NCBI RefSeq assembly: GCF_014652135.1
Contig: NZ_BMYF01000002.1
Location: forward strand, 62,001-126,000
Source of the DNA: Mongoliitalea lutea
Lineage (GTDB): Bacteria > Bacteroidota > Bacteroidia > Cytophagales > Cyclobacteriaceae
Reading direction: 5' to 3'
DNA: 64,000 nucleotides
Part shown: in pieces, positions 34,317-43,589 of the stretch
How the letters are laid out: each line of letters begins with the position of its first letter
How positions within the stretch are numbered: the stretch's first letter is position 1
The notes under the pieces: model-generated
Told to the model about the DNA's origin: nothing
What the model saw: only the letters and a program-made list of their open reading frames with translations
The model's database searches: none
Made by a program: the position numbers and the translations under genes

Positions 34317-35570
34317 ATGATTGCTTTGCTTCTGTTTTACTTATTTTTTCCTGCAGTTATACTTTATGGCTGCAGGAAATTTTCTTGGTTGGATAAAATC
34401 GGTTCGGTGATGTTGGCCTATGCTGCCGGCATATTGATTGGGAATTTGGGTCTATTTCCAACATTGAGTCCCGAGATTCATAAGTTGCTGACGCTAGATG
34501 CACAACAAGTGAAAGAGGAGGCTTCTACTTATGTGGGGTCGGGGACATGGACACCCAAAGACCATGCTGCTTTTTCTATCTACCAACTTCAAGATACCTT
34601 GATGAGTGCGAGTATTCTGTTAGCATTGCCTCTCCTGCTTTTTTCAACCAATCTAAAAGCCTTTCTAGGTTCGGCAAGGTCTACCATTCTTTCTCTTGGC
34701 ATTGCAGTAGTTGCAGTCAGTGCAATGGTGGTATCTGGATATTTCGTTTTCAAGGGAGTATATGGCGATCAGTTGTGGAAGATAAGCGGAATGCTGGTTG
34801 GTGTCTACACAGGCGGTACGCCCAATCTCGCATCTTTAAAAATGATGTTGGATGTGGCACCTGCTACCTATATTTTGATCCACAGTTATGATTTGATTAT
34901 TTCCTTTGCGTACTTGGTTTTTTTACTAAGTATTGGTAAAGGGTTTTTTCGATGGGTTTTACATTCCTGCAATATTCCCAATGAAGAGGAAAATATCACT
35001 CAAGTGGAGGTAACACAAGATTCTCGAACTCTATTAGCATCAAAAGAGTCAATCATTGCAATCAGTAAAAGTGTCATGGTGGCGGTAGGTGTGGTGGGGT
35101 TAAGTGCTTTGATAGCTTTGCAAGTACCTGCCTCTGCATTGATGGTGACCATTATCCTTATGATTACTTCACTTTCCTTGCTGGCTTCCTTGAATCAAAA
35201 AATAAGGAACCTCAAGTTCAGTTTTGAAACAGGGATGTATTTGATATTGATTTTTAGCTTGGTGGTAGCATCTATGGTGGATATTCACTCACTTGCCGGG
35301 ATTACACCAGGAATATTTGCATACTTGGCATGGGTAGTATTTGGTTCACTCCTCATTCAATTAGTCTTAAGTAAATTGATAAAAATAGATGCTGACATCT
35401 TAATGATTACCTCTGTGGCATTTATTTGTTCACCACCTTTTGTCCCGGTGTTGGCGGGGGCTTTGAAAAACAGGAATATTATTATGCCAGGAATTACGAT
35501 TGGGGTGATTGGATATGCACTAGGGAATTATCTAGGCTTTTTAATGGCTGAATTATTAAGAAACTTCTAA
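34317..35570 (+). CDS. DUF819 family membrane protein
   Basis: A 417-residue polytopic membrane protein with about ten to twelve helices, matching the DUF819 (YjcL-like) family. Recognisable blocks are GVYTGGTPNLASLKMML in the middle and SVAFICSPPFVPVLAGALKN near the end. It is probably a transporter, given the repeated helical halves split by a hydrophilic loop near residue 215-245, but no substrate is known. It follows the peroxidase-like gene closely. Confidence 0.88.
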   Translation: MIALLLFYLFFPAVILYGCRKFSWLDKIGSVMLAYAAGILIGNLGLFPTLSPEIHKLLTLDAQQVKEEASTYVGSGTWTPKDHAAFSIYQLQDTLMSASILLALPLLLFSTNLKAFLGSARSTILSLGIAVVAVSAMVVSGYFVFKGVYGDQLWKISGMLVGVYTGGTPNLASLKMMLDVAPATYILIHSYDLIISFAYLVFLLSIGKGFFRWVLHSCNIPNEEENITQVEVTQDSRTLLASKESIIAISKSVMVAVGVVGLSALIALQVPASALMVTIILMITSLSLLASLNQKIRNLKFSFETGMYLILIFSLVVASMVDIHSLAGITPGIFAYLAWVVFGSLLIQLVLSKLIKIDADILMITSVAFICSPPFVPVLAGALKNRNIIMPGITIGVIGYALGNYLGFLMAELLRNF

Positions 35571-35672
35571 AAAATCGGAGTGAATTTAGAAAAGAAATGC
35601 ATGTCAAACGCAACAAGTTTTCTAAATTCGTGTTTATACACCTAAATTAAAACCCCAATAAATAACACAACT

Positions 35673-36275
35673 ATGACTAAATTTAACATGCTTTTCGCAG
35701 CTATTGCGATGATTTTCTTTGTGTGTGTCCAAGAAGCATCAGCTCAGATGGTGACTCCTGTTGCCAGCCCTGCGGCTTCCATCAGCCAAAATGTCGGTTT
35801 CACAAAGATTAGCATTGATTATTCATCACCAGCTGTCAAAGGAAGAAAAATCTTCGGTGAAATCGAAAAATACGATGTTACTTGGAGAGCAGGTGCCAAT
35901 GCTGCTACTACAATTGAATTCAGTACAATGGTGAACATCGGAGGGAAAAACATCCGTCCAGGTAAATATACTTTATTTATGACTCCAAGAGCCAATGGTG
36001 AGTGGACTGTCCGCTTAAACTCTAAAGGTAATTCAGTGTTTGCTTACATGAAAGATGGTAAAATTGATGAAGAAGCTTTGGCAAAAGATGATATGGTAAC
36101 TGTCAATGTAAAAGCAGAACCTACTAATGCTACTTACGAAAGGTTGCAATATGCGATTTCGGCTGAGGATAATAAAGTAGCAAAAATCACCATGAAGTGG
36201 GAAAATGTAAAAGTCTCATTCATGGTAGATACACAGGTTGATCAAAAAATGGATGCTTTTAAAAATGCATTCTGA
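35673..36275 (+). CDS. DUF2911 family exported protein
   Basis: A 200-residue exported protein with a signal peptide ending EASAQ (residue 25). The DUF2911 domain covers the rest, with SIDYSSPAVKGRKIFGE, TWRAGANAATTIEFS and GKYTLFMTPR. Its function is unknown, and these proteins are abundant and often well expressed in Bacteroidota. It is a single gene with a strong terminator 24 bases after the stop. Confidence 0.9.
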   Translation: MTKFNMLFAAIAMIFFVCVQEASAQMVTPVASPAASISQNVGFTKISIDYSSPAVKGRKIFGEIEKYDVTWRAGANAATTIEFSTMVNIGGKNIRPGKYTLFMTPRANGEWTVRLNSKGNSVFAYMKDGKIDEEALAKDDMVTVNVKAEPTNATYERLQYAISAEDNKVAKITMKWENVKVSFMVDTQVDQKMDAFKNAF

Positions 36276-36298
36276 TTTTACTTCAAACTTACTTGTAG

Positions 36299-36333
36299 AA
36301 GTTGGAGGGAATTTGCCTTCCAACTTTTTTTTT
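36299..36333 (+). terminator. Terminator of the DUF2911 gene
   Basis: An 11-bp stem with one G-U pair (AAGTTGGAGGG at 36299-36309, CCTTCCAACTT at 36316-36326) is followed by nine T residues. Confidence 0.88.
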
Positions 36334-36410
36334 GTTAGCTTTTTCTATACATTTAATAAGCAATTGCAAAAGTACTTCTAGTACCTTGCAAGTGTTTATT
36401 CTAGTCCGCT

Positions 36411-39400
36411 ATGAACATTTTTAAAAACAGTCAATTGATTGCTTCTGCTAAATTAAGCACGAAAGATGGTGTACTTATTGAAGAAGTAAACACCAAGTTT
36501 TTAAGCCTGTTTTTTTCCGAGGAAGAAGATGAACTCGTTTTTCCCAAACCACTTTCAGGGTTGCCAATTTTGGCCACATTTGTTGCTGATTATTTTCCGG
36601 AGATTACTTCTTTATCAGAAGAATTAGCCAAACATGTTTGGTACCAAGGAAATTGGTATGAAGTTATTCTCTACCCTGAGGGGAAAGATGAGATTTTTAT
36701 TTTGATTAGGCTCGAAAGCTTTCTCGATTCTATTCGAAGGAATGCAAAAGGTATGGAGTTGGAGGGAACAAGCAGTAGGGGACTTCCGGGAACAGTCTAT
36801 CGCTGCAAACTTGATAAACATTGGACGATGTTATACCTGTCTAAAAATGTTTGTGATGTAAGTGGATATACCAAAGAAGAGTTGGAAAAAAATGCATTAA
36901 TGAGTTTTGATCAACTGATTCTTGAGCAGGATAAAGAAGAAGTATATGGAAAGGTGAAGGAAGCTGTAATTAATCAACAACAATGGGAAATTGAATATCG
37001 AATAACACATAAAGACAGTAACATCCGCTGGATATTTGAGCGTGGACAAGCAGTGTATGATAATAATAACCAAGTACAGTTTCTAGAGGGCTTTTTATTA
37101 GATATTACCAAAAGAAAGACTATTGAGCTTTCACTCCAGGAAGAAAAGGATAAATTTCATGATCTTTTAAATGCTCAACCCTCTGGTGTGTACAGAATTG
37201 TTTTCCAAAATGTAGAGGGAAAAGATTTTGATCCTCAGGAAACATTACTCAACGGAAAATACCGTTCACACTTTGAAATGTTGAATGATAGGATGCATGA
37301 AATGTTAGGGTTGGAAACTTCCTCACGGGAACGAAACCCATTTGACATTGCTGAGTTGATCCATCCACGGGATAAAGAAAGTTTTTTTCAAAGTAACATT
37401 GATGCAGTCAATTCTTTAAGTCCATTTTTCTGGGAAGGAAGGATTCGTTCTCCTCATAATCAGGAATATTCTTGGTTTCAATTTCGTTCTACCCCAAGAG
37501 TTAGAGACAATGGAGACATCGTTTACACTGGTATCCTTTCTGATGTAAGTGAACGTAAAAAAAGGGAGGAAGGAGAGTGGCATTTTAAAAGCTTACTTCG
37601 GTACATTATCGAAAATATGGATAGTACGGTTGCTATAATGGATAAGGAGCATCGTTATATCTACACTAGTCAAAAATATTTGAGAGATTTTGGAATTGAA
37701 GATAGGCCAGTTATTGGGGTGAATGCTTATGAGATTTTTCCAAATTTACCTGAAAATATTCTTCGTGCACATGAGCTAGCTTTACAGGGTATTTCGTCGA
37801 AAAGTGAAAAAGATGAGATAGTGTTACCTCATGAAGTACAATACAATCGATGGAGTTGTATTCCTTGGTATGAAAGTGATGGTACAGTCGGTGGGTATGT
37901 TGTGTACATTGAAGATATTACGGGTAGGGTTGCTTTAGAGAGTATACTTGAAGAACAACAAAGAAAACTGAAAGAAGCGCAGCGTATAGCTAAAGTCGGA
38001 AGTTGGGAGTTTGACTTTCAAACTAGCGAGATTTTTTGGTCTGATGAAGTATATAATTTAATGGGTGTTGAAAAAGTGAAAGAGGGACCTAAATATGATG
38101 AGTTCCTTGCTGCCATTCATCCCGAAGACAGAGAAAAAGTCGATCAAGCTTTTAAGGTTGCAATTCAATATAGAAAGCCTTATGAGATTGTTCATAGGTT
38201 TCTGTTACCTAGTGGGGAAATTAAAATAGTTCAGGAGAAAAGTGAAATCTATTACGATGATTTAGGAGAGCCATTAAAGGCAGTAGGTACTGTACAGGAC
38301 ATCACAGAAACCATAGCGACGCAAGAGGCTTTGAAAAAAAGTAATCAATACCTTAATAACCTGTTTACATATGCTAATGCTCCAATCATCGTATGGAATA
38401 GCGAGTACAAAATCACCAAGTTCAATAAAGCTTTTGAAAAATATACAGGTAGGCAAGAAGATGAGGTTTTAGGAAAACATTTGGAATTATTGTTTCCAAA
38501 AAATGCAGTGGAAGCCTCCATGAGTTTAATTCAGCAAACTAGCAAAGGTGAGCGTTGGGAATCAGTGGAGATTCCTATTCAGCATATTGCGGGTGATATT
38601 TATACCTTTATTTGGAATTCGGCTCCTATCATGGATTTTGAAGAGGAAAGAGCCATTGCTACAATTGCTCAAGGACAGGATATAACAGAACGAAAGCGAA
38701 TTGAGCTGGAGCTCCTACAACTCAATTTAAATCTTGAAAATTTGGTTGAAGAGCGAACCAAGCGGCTCAATGAGTCATTGGAGATATTGAACAATACATC
38801 AAGCAGGGTTCCAGGTATGATTTTTCAATTGAGAAAAACGCACGATGGAAAACTCACCTTTCCATTTGTAAGTCCGGGAATTCAGAAATTATGGGGATTT
38901 ACACCTGAAGAACTGGCTCACGATGCCTCTCCAATTTTAGGGAAAGTTCATGCGGATGACATCGACATGGTGATTGGTTTTATGAATGCTTCAATTGAAA
39001 ACCCGAAGCCTTTAAGTTATGAATACAGAATTGTGGATCAACATGACAAAGTAAAGTGGGTGTTTACCAACGTGATTACCTATGTAGATGATGACAAAAG
39101 TGTTAACTGGTATGGACATACGTATGATATTACCAGCCGAAAACAAGCAGAGGAAGAAATTATCCGTTCAAAAGAAGAAGCAGAAGTAGCCAATCAGGCG
39201 AAAAGTAAGTTTTTGTCCCGAATGAGTCATGAGTTACGAACACCTTTAAATTCAATTCTTGGGTTTGCGCAATTGATGGAATTGGGAGAATTGTCCCGAA
39301 CACATAAAAAATCTTTAGATTTTATTCTTTCCAATGGGAGGCATTTGCTCCAGTTAATCAACGAAGTATTGGATATATCTGCTATTGAGTCAGGAGCCTA

Positions 39401-40331
39401 TAAATTGAATCTTCAGCCTTTGGAAGTTAAACTAGCCGTCCAGAAAGTGATTGAACTGGTCAGACCTGCGGCGAGAAAAAAAGGGATTGCTATCCATGTT
39501 TCGGATGATTGTAAAGATACACTCATAGGTCAATTAGATGCATTACGATTTAAGCAAGTAATTATGAACTTGTTAGATAATGCAATCAAATACAATAAAG
39601 AGCGTGGGGAAATTTTCTTGACATGTGAGATTGATTCTTCTGATCAATCATATTTTCTTCTATCTATTGCCGATACTGGTGATGGTATTGCACCTGAAAA
39701 TATTTCGATTTTGTTTGATCCGTTTCAACGATTAGGTGCAGAAAGTTCAACTATCGAAGGCTCTGGGCTTGGATTGACTATCGTCAAACAGTTGGTTGAG
39801 GCAATGAATGGAAGTATTGAAGTTAAGAGCGAATTGCAAAAAGGTTCAGAATTTATTCTTCGTTTTCCTTTATCTTTTGAAAAACCTGATGATTTGAGTA
39901 CAGGTATATTTGAGGAGAATCAAGCGCAGCCGACCATAAAGACAAACCATGCAACTATCCTTTATGTAGAAGACAATATTACAAATGTAGAGTTAGTGAG
40001 GGATATTTTGGATTTTAAAATGCCCCAAATCCAACTGACACATTCTAAATATGGAAAAGAGGCGGTTGAATTAGCTTTGAAACATCAGCCAATATTAATT
40101 TTGCTGGATCTTGACTTACCTGATGCCTATGGTCAGGAAGTCTTACAACAGCTATTAGAAAATGAACAAACGGCTTCTATACCTGTAATTATCATTAGTG
40201 CAGATGCTATGCCTGCGAAGTCGGAGCAATTAATCAAAGCAGGGGCAAAAGACTTTTTGGTAAAACCTTTACAGGTAAAGTCATTACTTGAAAAAATAAG
40301 TTTCCATATCAAAAAACAGCCAACTCAATAA
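36411..40331 (+). CDS. Hybrid histidine kinase with six PAS domains
   Basis: A 1306-residue sensor kinase with no transmembrane helix, so probably cytoplasmic. Six PAS/PAC units are visible at roughly residues 120-235, 240-390, 395-510, 520-640, 645-765 and 785-915; most end in a DIT-type motif such as LDITKRK or QDITERK. They are followed by HisKA with phospho-acceptor H940 (SRMSHELRTPLNS), HATPase (about 1045-1160, GSGLGLTIVKQL) and a receiver domain with acceptor D1233 (LLDLDLPD). No separate response regulator with an output domain is adjacent, so its target is unknown. It converges with the NlpE-META gene. Confidence 0.93.
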   Translation: MNIFKNSQLIASAKLSTKDGVLIEEVNTKFLSLFFSEEEDELVFPKPLSGLPILATFVADYFPEITSLSEELAKHVWYQGNWYEVILYPEGKDEIFILIRLESFLDSIRRNAKGMELEGTSSRGLPGTVYRCKLDKHWTMLYLSKNVCDVSGYTKEELEKNALMSFDQLILEQDKEEVYGKVKEAVINQQQWEIEYRITHKDSNIRWIFERGQAVYDNNNQVQFLEGFLLDITKRKTIELSLQEEKDKFHDLLNAQPSGVYRIVFQNVEGKDFDPQETLLNGKYRSHFEMLNDRMHEMLGLETSSRERNPFDIAELIHPRDKESFFQSNIDAVNSLSPFFWEGRIRSPHNQEYSWFQFRSTPRVRDNGDIVYTGILSDVSERKKREEGEWHFKSLLRYIIENMDSTVAIMDKEHRYIYTSQKYLRDFGIEDRPVIGVNAYEIFPNLPENILRAHELALQGISSKSEKDEIVLPHEVQYNRWSCIPWYESDGTVGGYVVYIEDITGRVALESILEEQQRKLKEAQRIAKVGSWEFDFQTSEIFWSDEVYNLMGVEKVKEGPKYDEFLAAIHPEDREKVDQAFKVAIQYRKPYEIVHRFLLPSGEIKIVQEKSEIYYDDLGEPLKAVGTVQDITETIATQEALKKSNQYLNNLFTYANAPIIVWNSEYKITKFNKAFEKYTGRQEDEVLGKHLELLFPKNAVEASMSLIQQTSKGERWESVEIPIQHIAGDIYTFIWNSAPIMDFEEERAIATIAQGQDITERKRIELELLQLNLNLENLVEERTKRLNESLEILNNTSSRVPGMIFQLRKTHDGKLTFPFVSPGIQKLWGFTPEELAHDASPILGKVHADDIDMVIGFMNASIENPKPLSYEYRIVDQHDKVKWVFTNVITYVDDDKSVNWYGHTYDITSRKQAEEEIIRSKEEAEVANQAKSKFLSRMSHELRTPLNSILGFAQLMELGELSRTHKKSLDFILSNGRHLLQLINEVLDISAIESGAYKLNLQPLEVKLAVQKVIELVRPAARKKGIAIHVSDDCKDTLIGQLDALRFKQVIMNLLDNAIKYNKERGEIFLTCEIDSSDQSYFLLSIADTGDGIAPENISILFDPFQRLGAESSTIEGSGLGLTIVKQLVEAMNGSIEVKSELQKGSEFILRFPLSFEKPDDLSTGIFEENQAQPTIKTNHATILYVEDNITNVELVRDILDFKMPQIQLTHSKYGKEAVELALKHQPILILLDLDLPDAYGQEVLQQLLENEQTASIPVIIISADAMPAKSEQLIKAGAKDFLVKPLQVKSLLEKISFHIKKQPTQ

Positions 40332-40349
40332 ATGTGTGTTAGCTGTTTT
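40313..40349. terminator. Two-way terminator between converging genes
   Basis: Arms AAAACAGC (40313-40320) and GCTGTTTT (40342-40349), extended by AAC/GTT after one mismatch. The minus-strand reading has six T residues for the lipoprotein gene. The left arm overlaps the kinase's last codons. Confidence 0.5.
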
Positions 40350-40373
40350 GTGATACGTAAATTTTGTCCATAA

Positions 40374-41162
40374 TTATTCTCCATCCGCCAATTGAAACCT
40401 TGCCAATGGGGCCATTCTAGCTTTGTTTAAGGAAAGTTGGCCGTCAGCAATGCTATAATTATCAACCTCCTTGAGCATATCATTGAAAATTCTTTCATTC
40501 TCCATAGTTGGACAAGCCATCATGGTGCTTGCAATATTACCAAAACGGATACGGTTTCCTGCTTCTATTTCATAAGCGCCATTGATAGCATTACAGCCGT
40601 TATTTCCATAGATACGCACGGATTCATTTTCAAAAAACAGGAACGCCTCTTTTTGATTTTCATCCTGTTGATATGGGGTACCTCTTAATTCAATTAATAC
40701 CCATTTTTTGTTTTCCAAAGCATAATCTGCAAAGCTTTTTTCCAAGCGGTACATGTCTGCAAGATTACCTGAAATTCTATTTCCCTCTTGGTCTAAGTGG
40801 AATAGAACATTTTCTCCAACTTGATAAGCTTGGGATTCCCCGTTTTCTCCAGTTAGTAAAATAGTTCTTCCCAAATCATCCCATTCAAAAGTTCCTCTGT
40901 CAAAAAATAATCCATCATCTTTTCCCAGATATTTCATAGAACGTTCAAATTCACCGTCAGATTTAATTGTGAGCCGTGTTTCAATACCTTCACAATCAGC
41001 ACAAGGTAAAATACCCTTGTAAGTACCATTCCAATCCAGACTAGCCCTACTTGTGTCTGAAATAATTTCATAATTATCAGATTTGTTCTCAAGTGAGGAT
41101 TTTTCAGCTTGACAAGAAATAAAAAATACTGATAAGAAAAGGTAGTAAGATAATTTGCTCAT
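40374..41162 (-). CDS. Lipoprotein with NlpE-type and META domains
   Basis: A 262-residue lipoprotein with its cysteine in FFISC (residue 17). The first half matches the NlpE N-terminal domain: GTYKGILPCADCEGIETRL, including the CxxC pair. The second half is a META/HslJ domain with WVLIELRGTPY, YGNNGCNAINGAYE and ASTMMACPTMENE. NlpE in E. coli signals envelope stress to Cpx, and META proteins are heat- or stress-linked. It is 20 bases downstream of a GAF/PAS sensor gene on the same strand, which makes a shared stress-sensing role a reasonable inference. Confidence 0.88.
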   Translation of the reverse strand: MSKLSYYLFLSVFFISCQAEKSSLENKSDNYEIISDTSRASLDWNGTYKGILPCADCEGIETRLTIKSDGEFERSMKYLGKDDGLFFDRGTFEWDDLGRTILLTGENGESQAYQVGENVLFHLDQEGNRISGNLADMYRLEKSFADYALENKKWVLIELRGTPYQQDENQKEAFLFFENESVRIYGNNGCNAINGAYEIEAGNRIRFGNIASTMMACPTMENERIFNDMLKEVDNYSIADGQLSLNKARMAPLARFQLADGE

Positions 41163-41182
41163 GACCTTCTGATTTAAATAGT

Positions 41183-43453
41183 TTATTTTTTAAATGGACT
41201 GGATATGTCAACAATTGATCGGATAACTTGATCTAAGTCTGTGGCTGATTGCAAAAGATGTTCCAATAATTCTTCCTTACATTCTGAATTCTCTTCCTCT
41301 TTAATTAGGGTAGTTAAGCCAATAATTCTAGCCAGAGGCGCCCTAACCAAATGGGATTGTCTCCATGCTATATCTTTCAATTTTCTATTTTGCTCTTCTA
41401 TTTCTTTTACATAGGAAATTTTATTCGTATTATCTTTTGCAAAAATCGATGCTCCTAAAACTTTATCGTCAAGAAAAATTGGTTTTATATTTACTTCATA
41501 ATATTTTCTTTTTCCTTGTTCATCAATATTAAATTCAAAGCTGCATGTTTGACCCTCAAATGCTTTTTTATAAGAATCCTTCCAGAAATCAGCTGCGTTA
41601 TTAGGTAACTGATCAATAACGTTTACGTCTTTTTCTACATGTTTATTAAAAGTTTGTTTAAATGAATCTTTAAATGTTTTGTTGGCATAAATAATATTAA
41701 AATCTTTGTCAATAGACCAAATAGATTCATTACTACTTTCCATAATGGCTGAGAGATTAGCCTCATTCTCTTTGAGTTTGGATTCAATTAAAATCAATTC
41801 TGTGATATCTGTAAAGGTAGCTAATACTCGATGTGGTATTTTGGTGTCCTTATCTTTGAATTCAGGTAGAGCATCAATCATTATCCATTTGTATGTATCG
41901 GATTTTGTTGAAAAAATGCCCATAATTTCTCCAATTACAGGTTTACCAGTGGCTAAGGCAACCATGGCGGGATGCTGTTCACCAGGGTAATCACTTCCGT
42001 CCAATCGTATTGAATGCCACCTTGGGTCTATGGATGTTCTACCGAGCATTTGATCCATACTTAGTTCTAAAATACGTTCTGCTGACGGATTTGCTCTAAA
42101 AATATATCCAGAAGCATCTTGATAGACTACTCCTTGATTCATGTTTTCAAATAAATGCTCATATTCAAGGGTTTTCAGTAATAGTTCTTCCTCTTTTTTC
42201 TTAATTTCTGTAATGTCCTGTATAGTTCCAAAAAGCCCAATACATTCTTCTTTTTCGAATATAGGTTTTCCAATGGTACGAACCCACTTCTCATTTCCTT
42301 TGAATGTTTGAATCTTTAATTCTAAATCATATGGTATTCCTTCATCAATGGCTTGTTGGAATGCACTCGATATTTTCGCAAAACTTTCTGGATGGTTTTT
42401 GTACAAATTAATTGCATCATTAACCGATGGTATAGGTAAATCTTGCAGTTCTAAGATTCCCTTAGTTATTTCGGACCAAAATAATTTATCTTTTCTCTTA
42501 AAACTCACATCCCATGCACCTACTTTAGCCATTTTACCAGCTTCAGTCAAAATGTCTTTTGTTCTTAAAAGTTCATCTTTAATAGCTGTTGGTTCAGTAA
42601 TATTTCGGATTAAGGTTAAGACTTTAGTTTCCTCAAATTTAGCGAAGTTGGCTTCATAGACTTGAAGACCTTTTTGTGTTTCTAGTTTGTATTCCAGTAA
42701 ATGAAATGGTTGATTGTCTTTCAATTTAGACAACTTACTACTAAATAAATCAAATACATCCGCAGGCAAAACTTCTTTAATATTTTTATTTACAAGCAAT
42801 TGTGGTTCCATAAGGAAGTCATCTTTCTTGCCAGATTTGATTTCAAGAATATTTCCTTCATAATCTAAAATCATCAGAATATCCGGAATAGCTTCAAATA
42901 AAGATTTGTTATAAGCTAATTGTTTCTCTAAGTCCTTTTGATGATATGAAATATGAATCTTCGCTTTTCTTAATTTTAAAAGCTTTTCTACCTGTCGCGC
43001 TAATTTTTTTAATTGGGAAATTTGTTTGTCTGTAAGTGTTTTAGCCTTATAATCCAATACACAAAGTGTACCTAGAGCCACATTGTCATCCGATAAAATT
43101 GGTATACCAGCGTAAAAATCAAATCCATTGTCTTCAACTACATATGGATTATTTTTAAAGCATTTTTCGTTTTTTAAACTGCTAAATATTGAAGGCTGAT
43201 GGGGGGTTAAAATTGCATGAGTGCAAAATGAAAACTCTCTTAATGTTTCTTTATATGTAATTCCTGTCTTTGCCTTAAACCATTGTCTTTTCTCGTCAAT
43301 AAAAGTTATCAGAGATATAGGTGTATCACATATTTCCGAAGCTAGTTCAGTAATGCTTGTATAATCCTCATCTTCTTCTGAATCAAGAATTTTATAAGAG
43401 TATAAAACTTTCAATCTTTTACTCTCTGAAAAAGGGAGCTCTCCTAAAAACAT
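41183..43453 (-). CDS. GAF/multi-PAS sensor protein lacking a kinase ATPase domain
   Basis: A 756-residue cytoplasmic sensor. A GAF domain (about 25-165, ICDTPISLITFIDEKRQWFK) is followed by four PAS units (about 175-290, 295-415, 420-545 and 550-670). A dimerisation/phosphotransfer-like helix pair with H701 in WRQSHLVRAPLARIIGL comes last. The protein stops at about residue 750, just after this hairpin, so there is no HATPase domain. The ending is clean (stop codon, then the lipoprotein gene), so it does not look like a recent frameshift. Such short forms occur in Bacteroidota. It may be phosphorylated by a partner kinase or act without phosphorylation. Confidence 0.87.
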   Translation of the reverse strand: MFLGELPFSESKRLKVLYSYKILDSEEDEDYTSITELASEICDTPISLITFIDEKRQWFKAKTGITYKETLREFSFCTHAILTPHQPSIFSSLKNEKCFKNNPYVVEDNGFDFYAGIPILSDDNVALGTLCVLDYKAKTLTDKQISQLKKLARQVEKLLKLRKAKIHISYHQKDLEKQLAYNKSLFEAIPDILMILDYEGNILEIKSGKKDDFLMEPQLLVNKNIKEVLPADVFDLFSSKLSKLKDNQPFHLLEYKLETQKGLQVYEANFAKFEETKVLTLIRNITEPTAIKDELLRTKDILTEAGKMAKVGAWDVSFKRKDKLFWSEITKGILELQDLPIPSVNDAINLYKNHPESFAKISSAFQQAIDEGIPYDLELKIQTFKGNEKWVRTIGKPIFEKEECIGLFGTIQDITEIKKKEEELLLKTLEYEHLFENMNQGVVYQDASGYIFRANPSAERILELSMDQMLGRTSIDPRWHSIRLDGSDYPGEQHPAMVALATGKPVIGEIMGIFSTKSDTYKWIMIDALPEFKDKDTKIPHRVLATFTDITELILIESKLKENEANLSAIMESSNESIWSIDKDFNIIYANKTFKDSFKQTFNKHVEKDVNVIDQLPNNAADFWKDSYKKAFEGQTCSFEFNIDEQGKRKYYEVNIKPIFLDDKVLGASIFAKDNTNKISYVKEIEEQNRKLKDIAWRQSHLVRAPLARIIGLTTLIKEEENSECKEELLEHLLQSATDLDQVIRSIVDISSPFKK

Positions 43454-43589
43454 GGGTTCATTGCTGTATTTTAAAGAAAATCGGAATGAAAATATTACTA
43501 AATATTTAAAAATCCAAATCTTATTTCACTTTGTGAGTTAATTGAAATAAACAACGTTTAAATGAATAGGAAAGATATGAAAATCATGA

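Noticed and set aside
43521-43550. 8-bp inverted repeat TTATTTCA/TGAAATAA after fhs as terminator
   Set aside because: The stem is almost all A-T with a 14-base loop and no convincing T-run; likely chance in AT-rich sequence.
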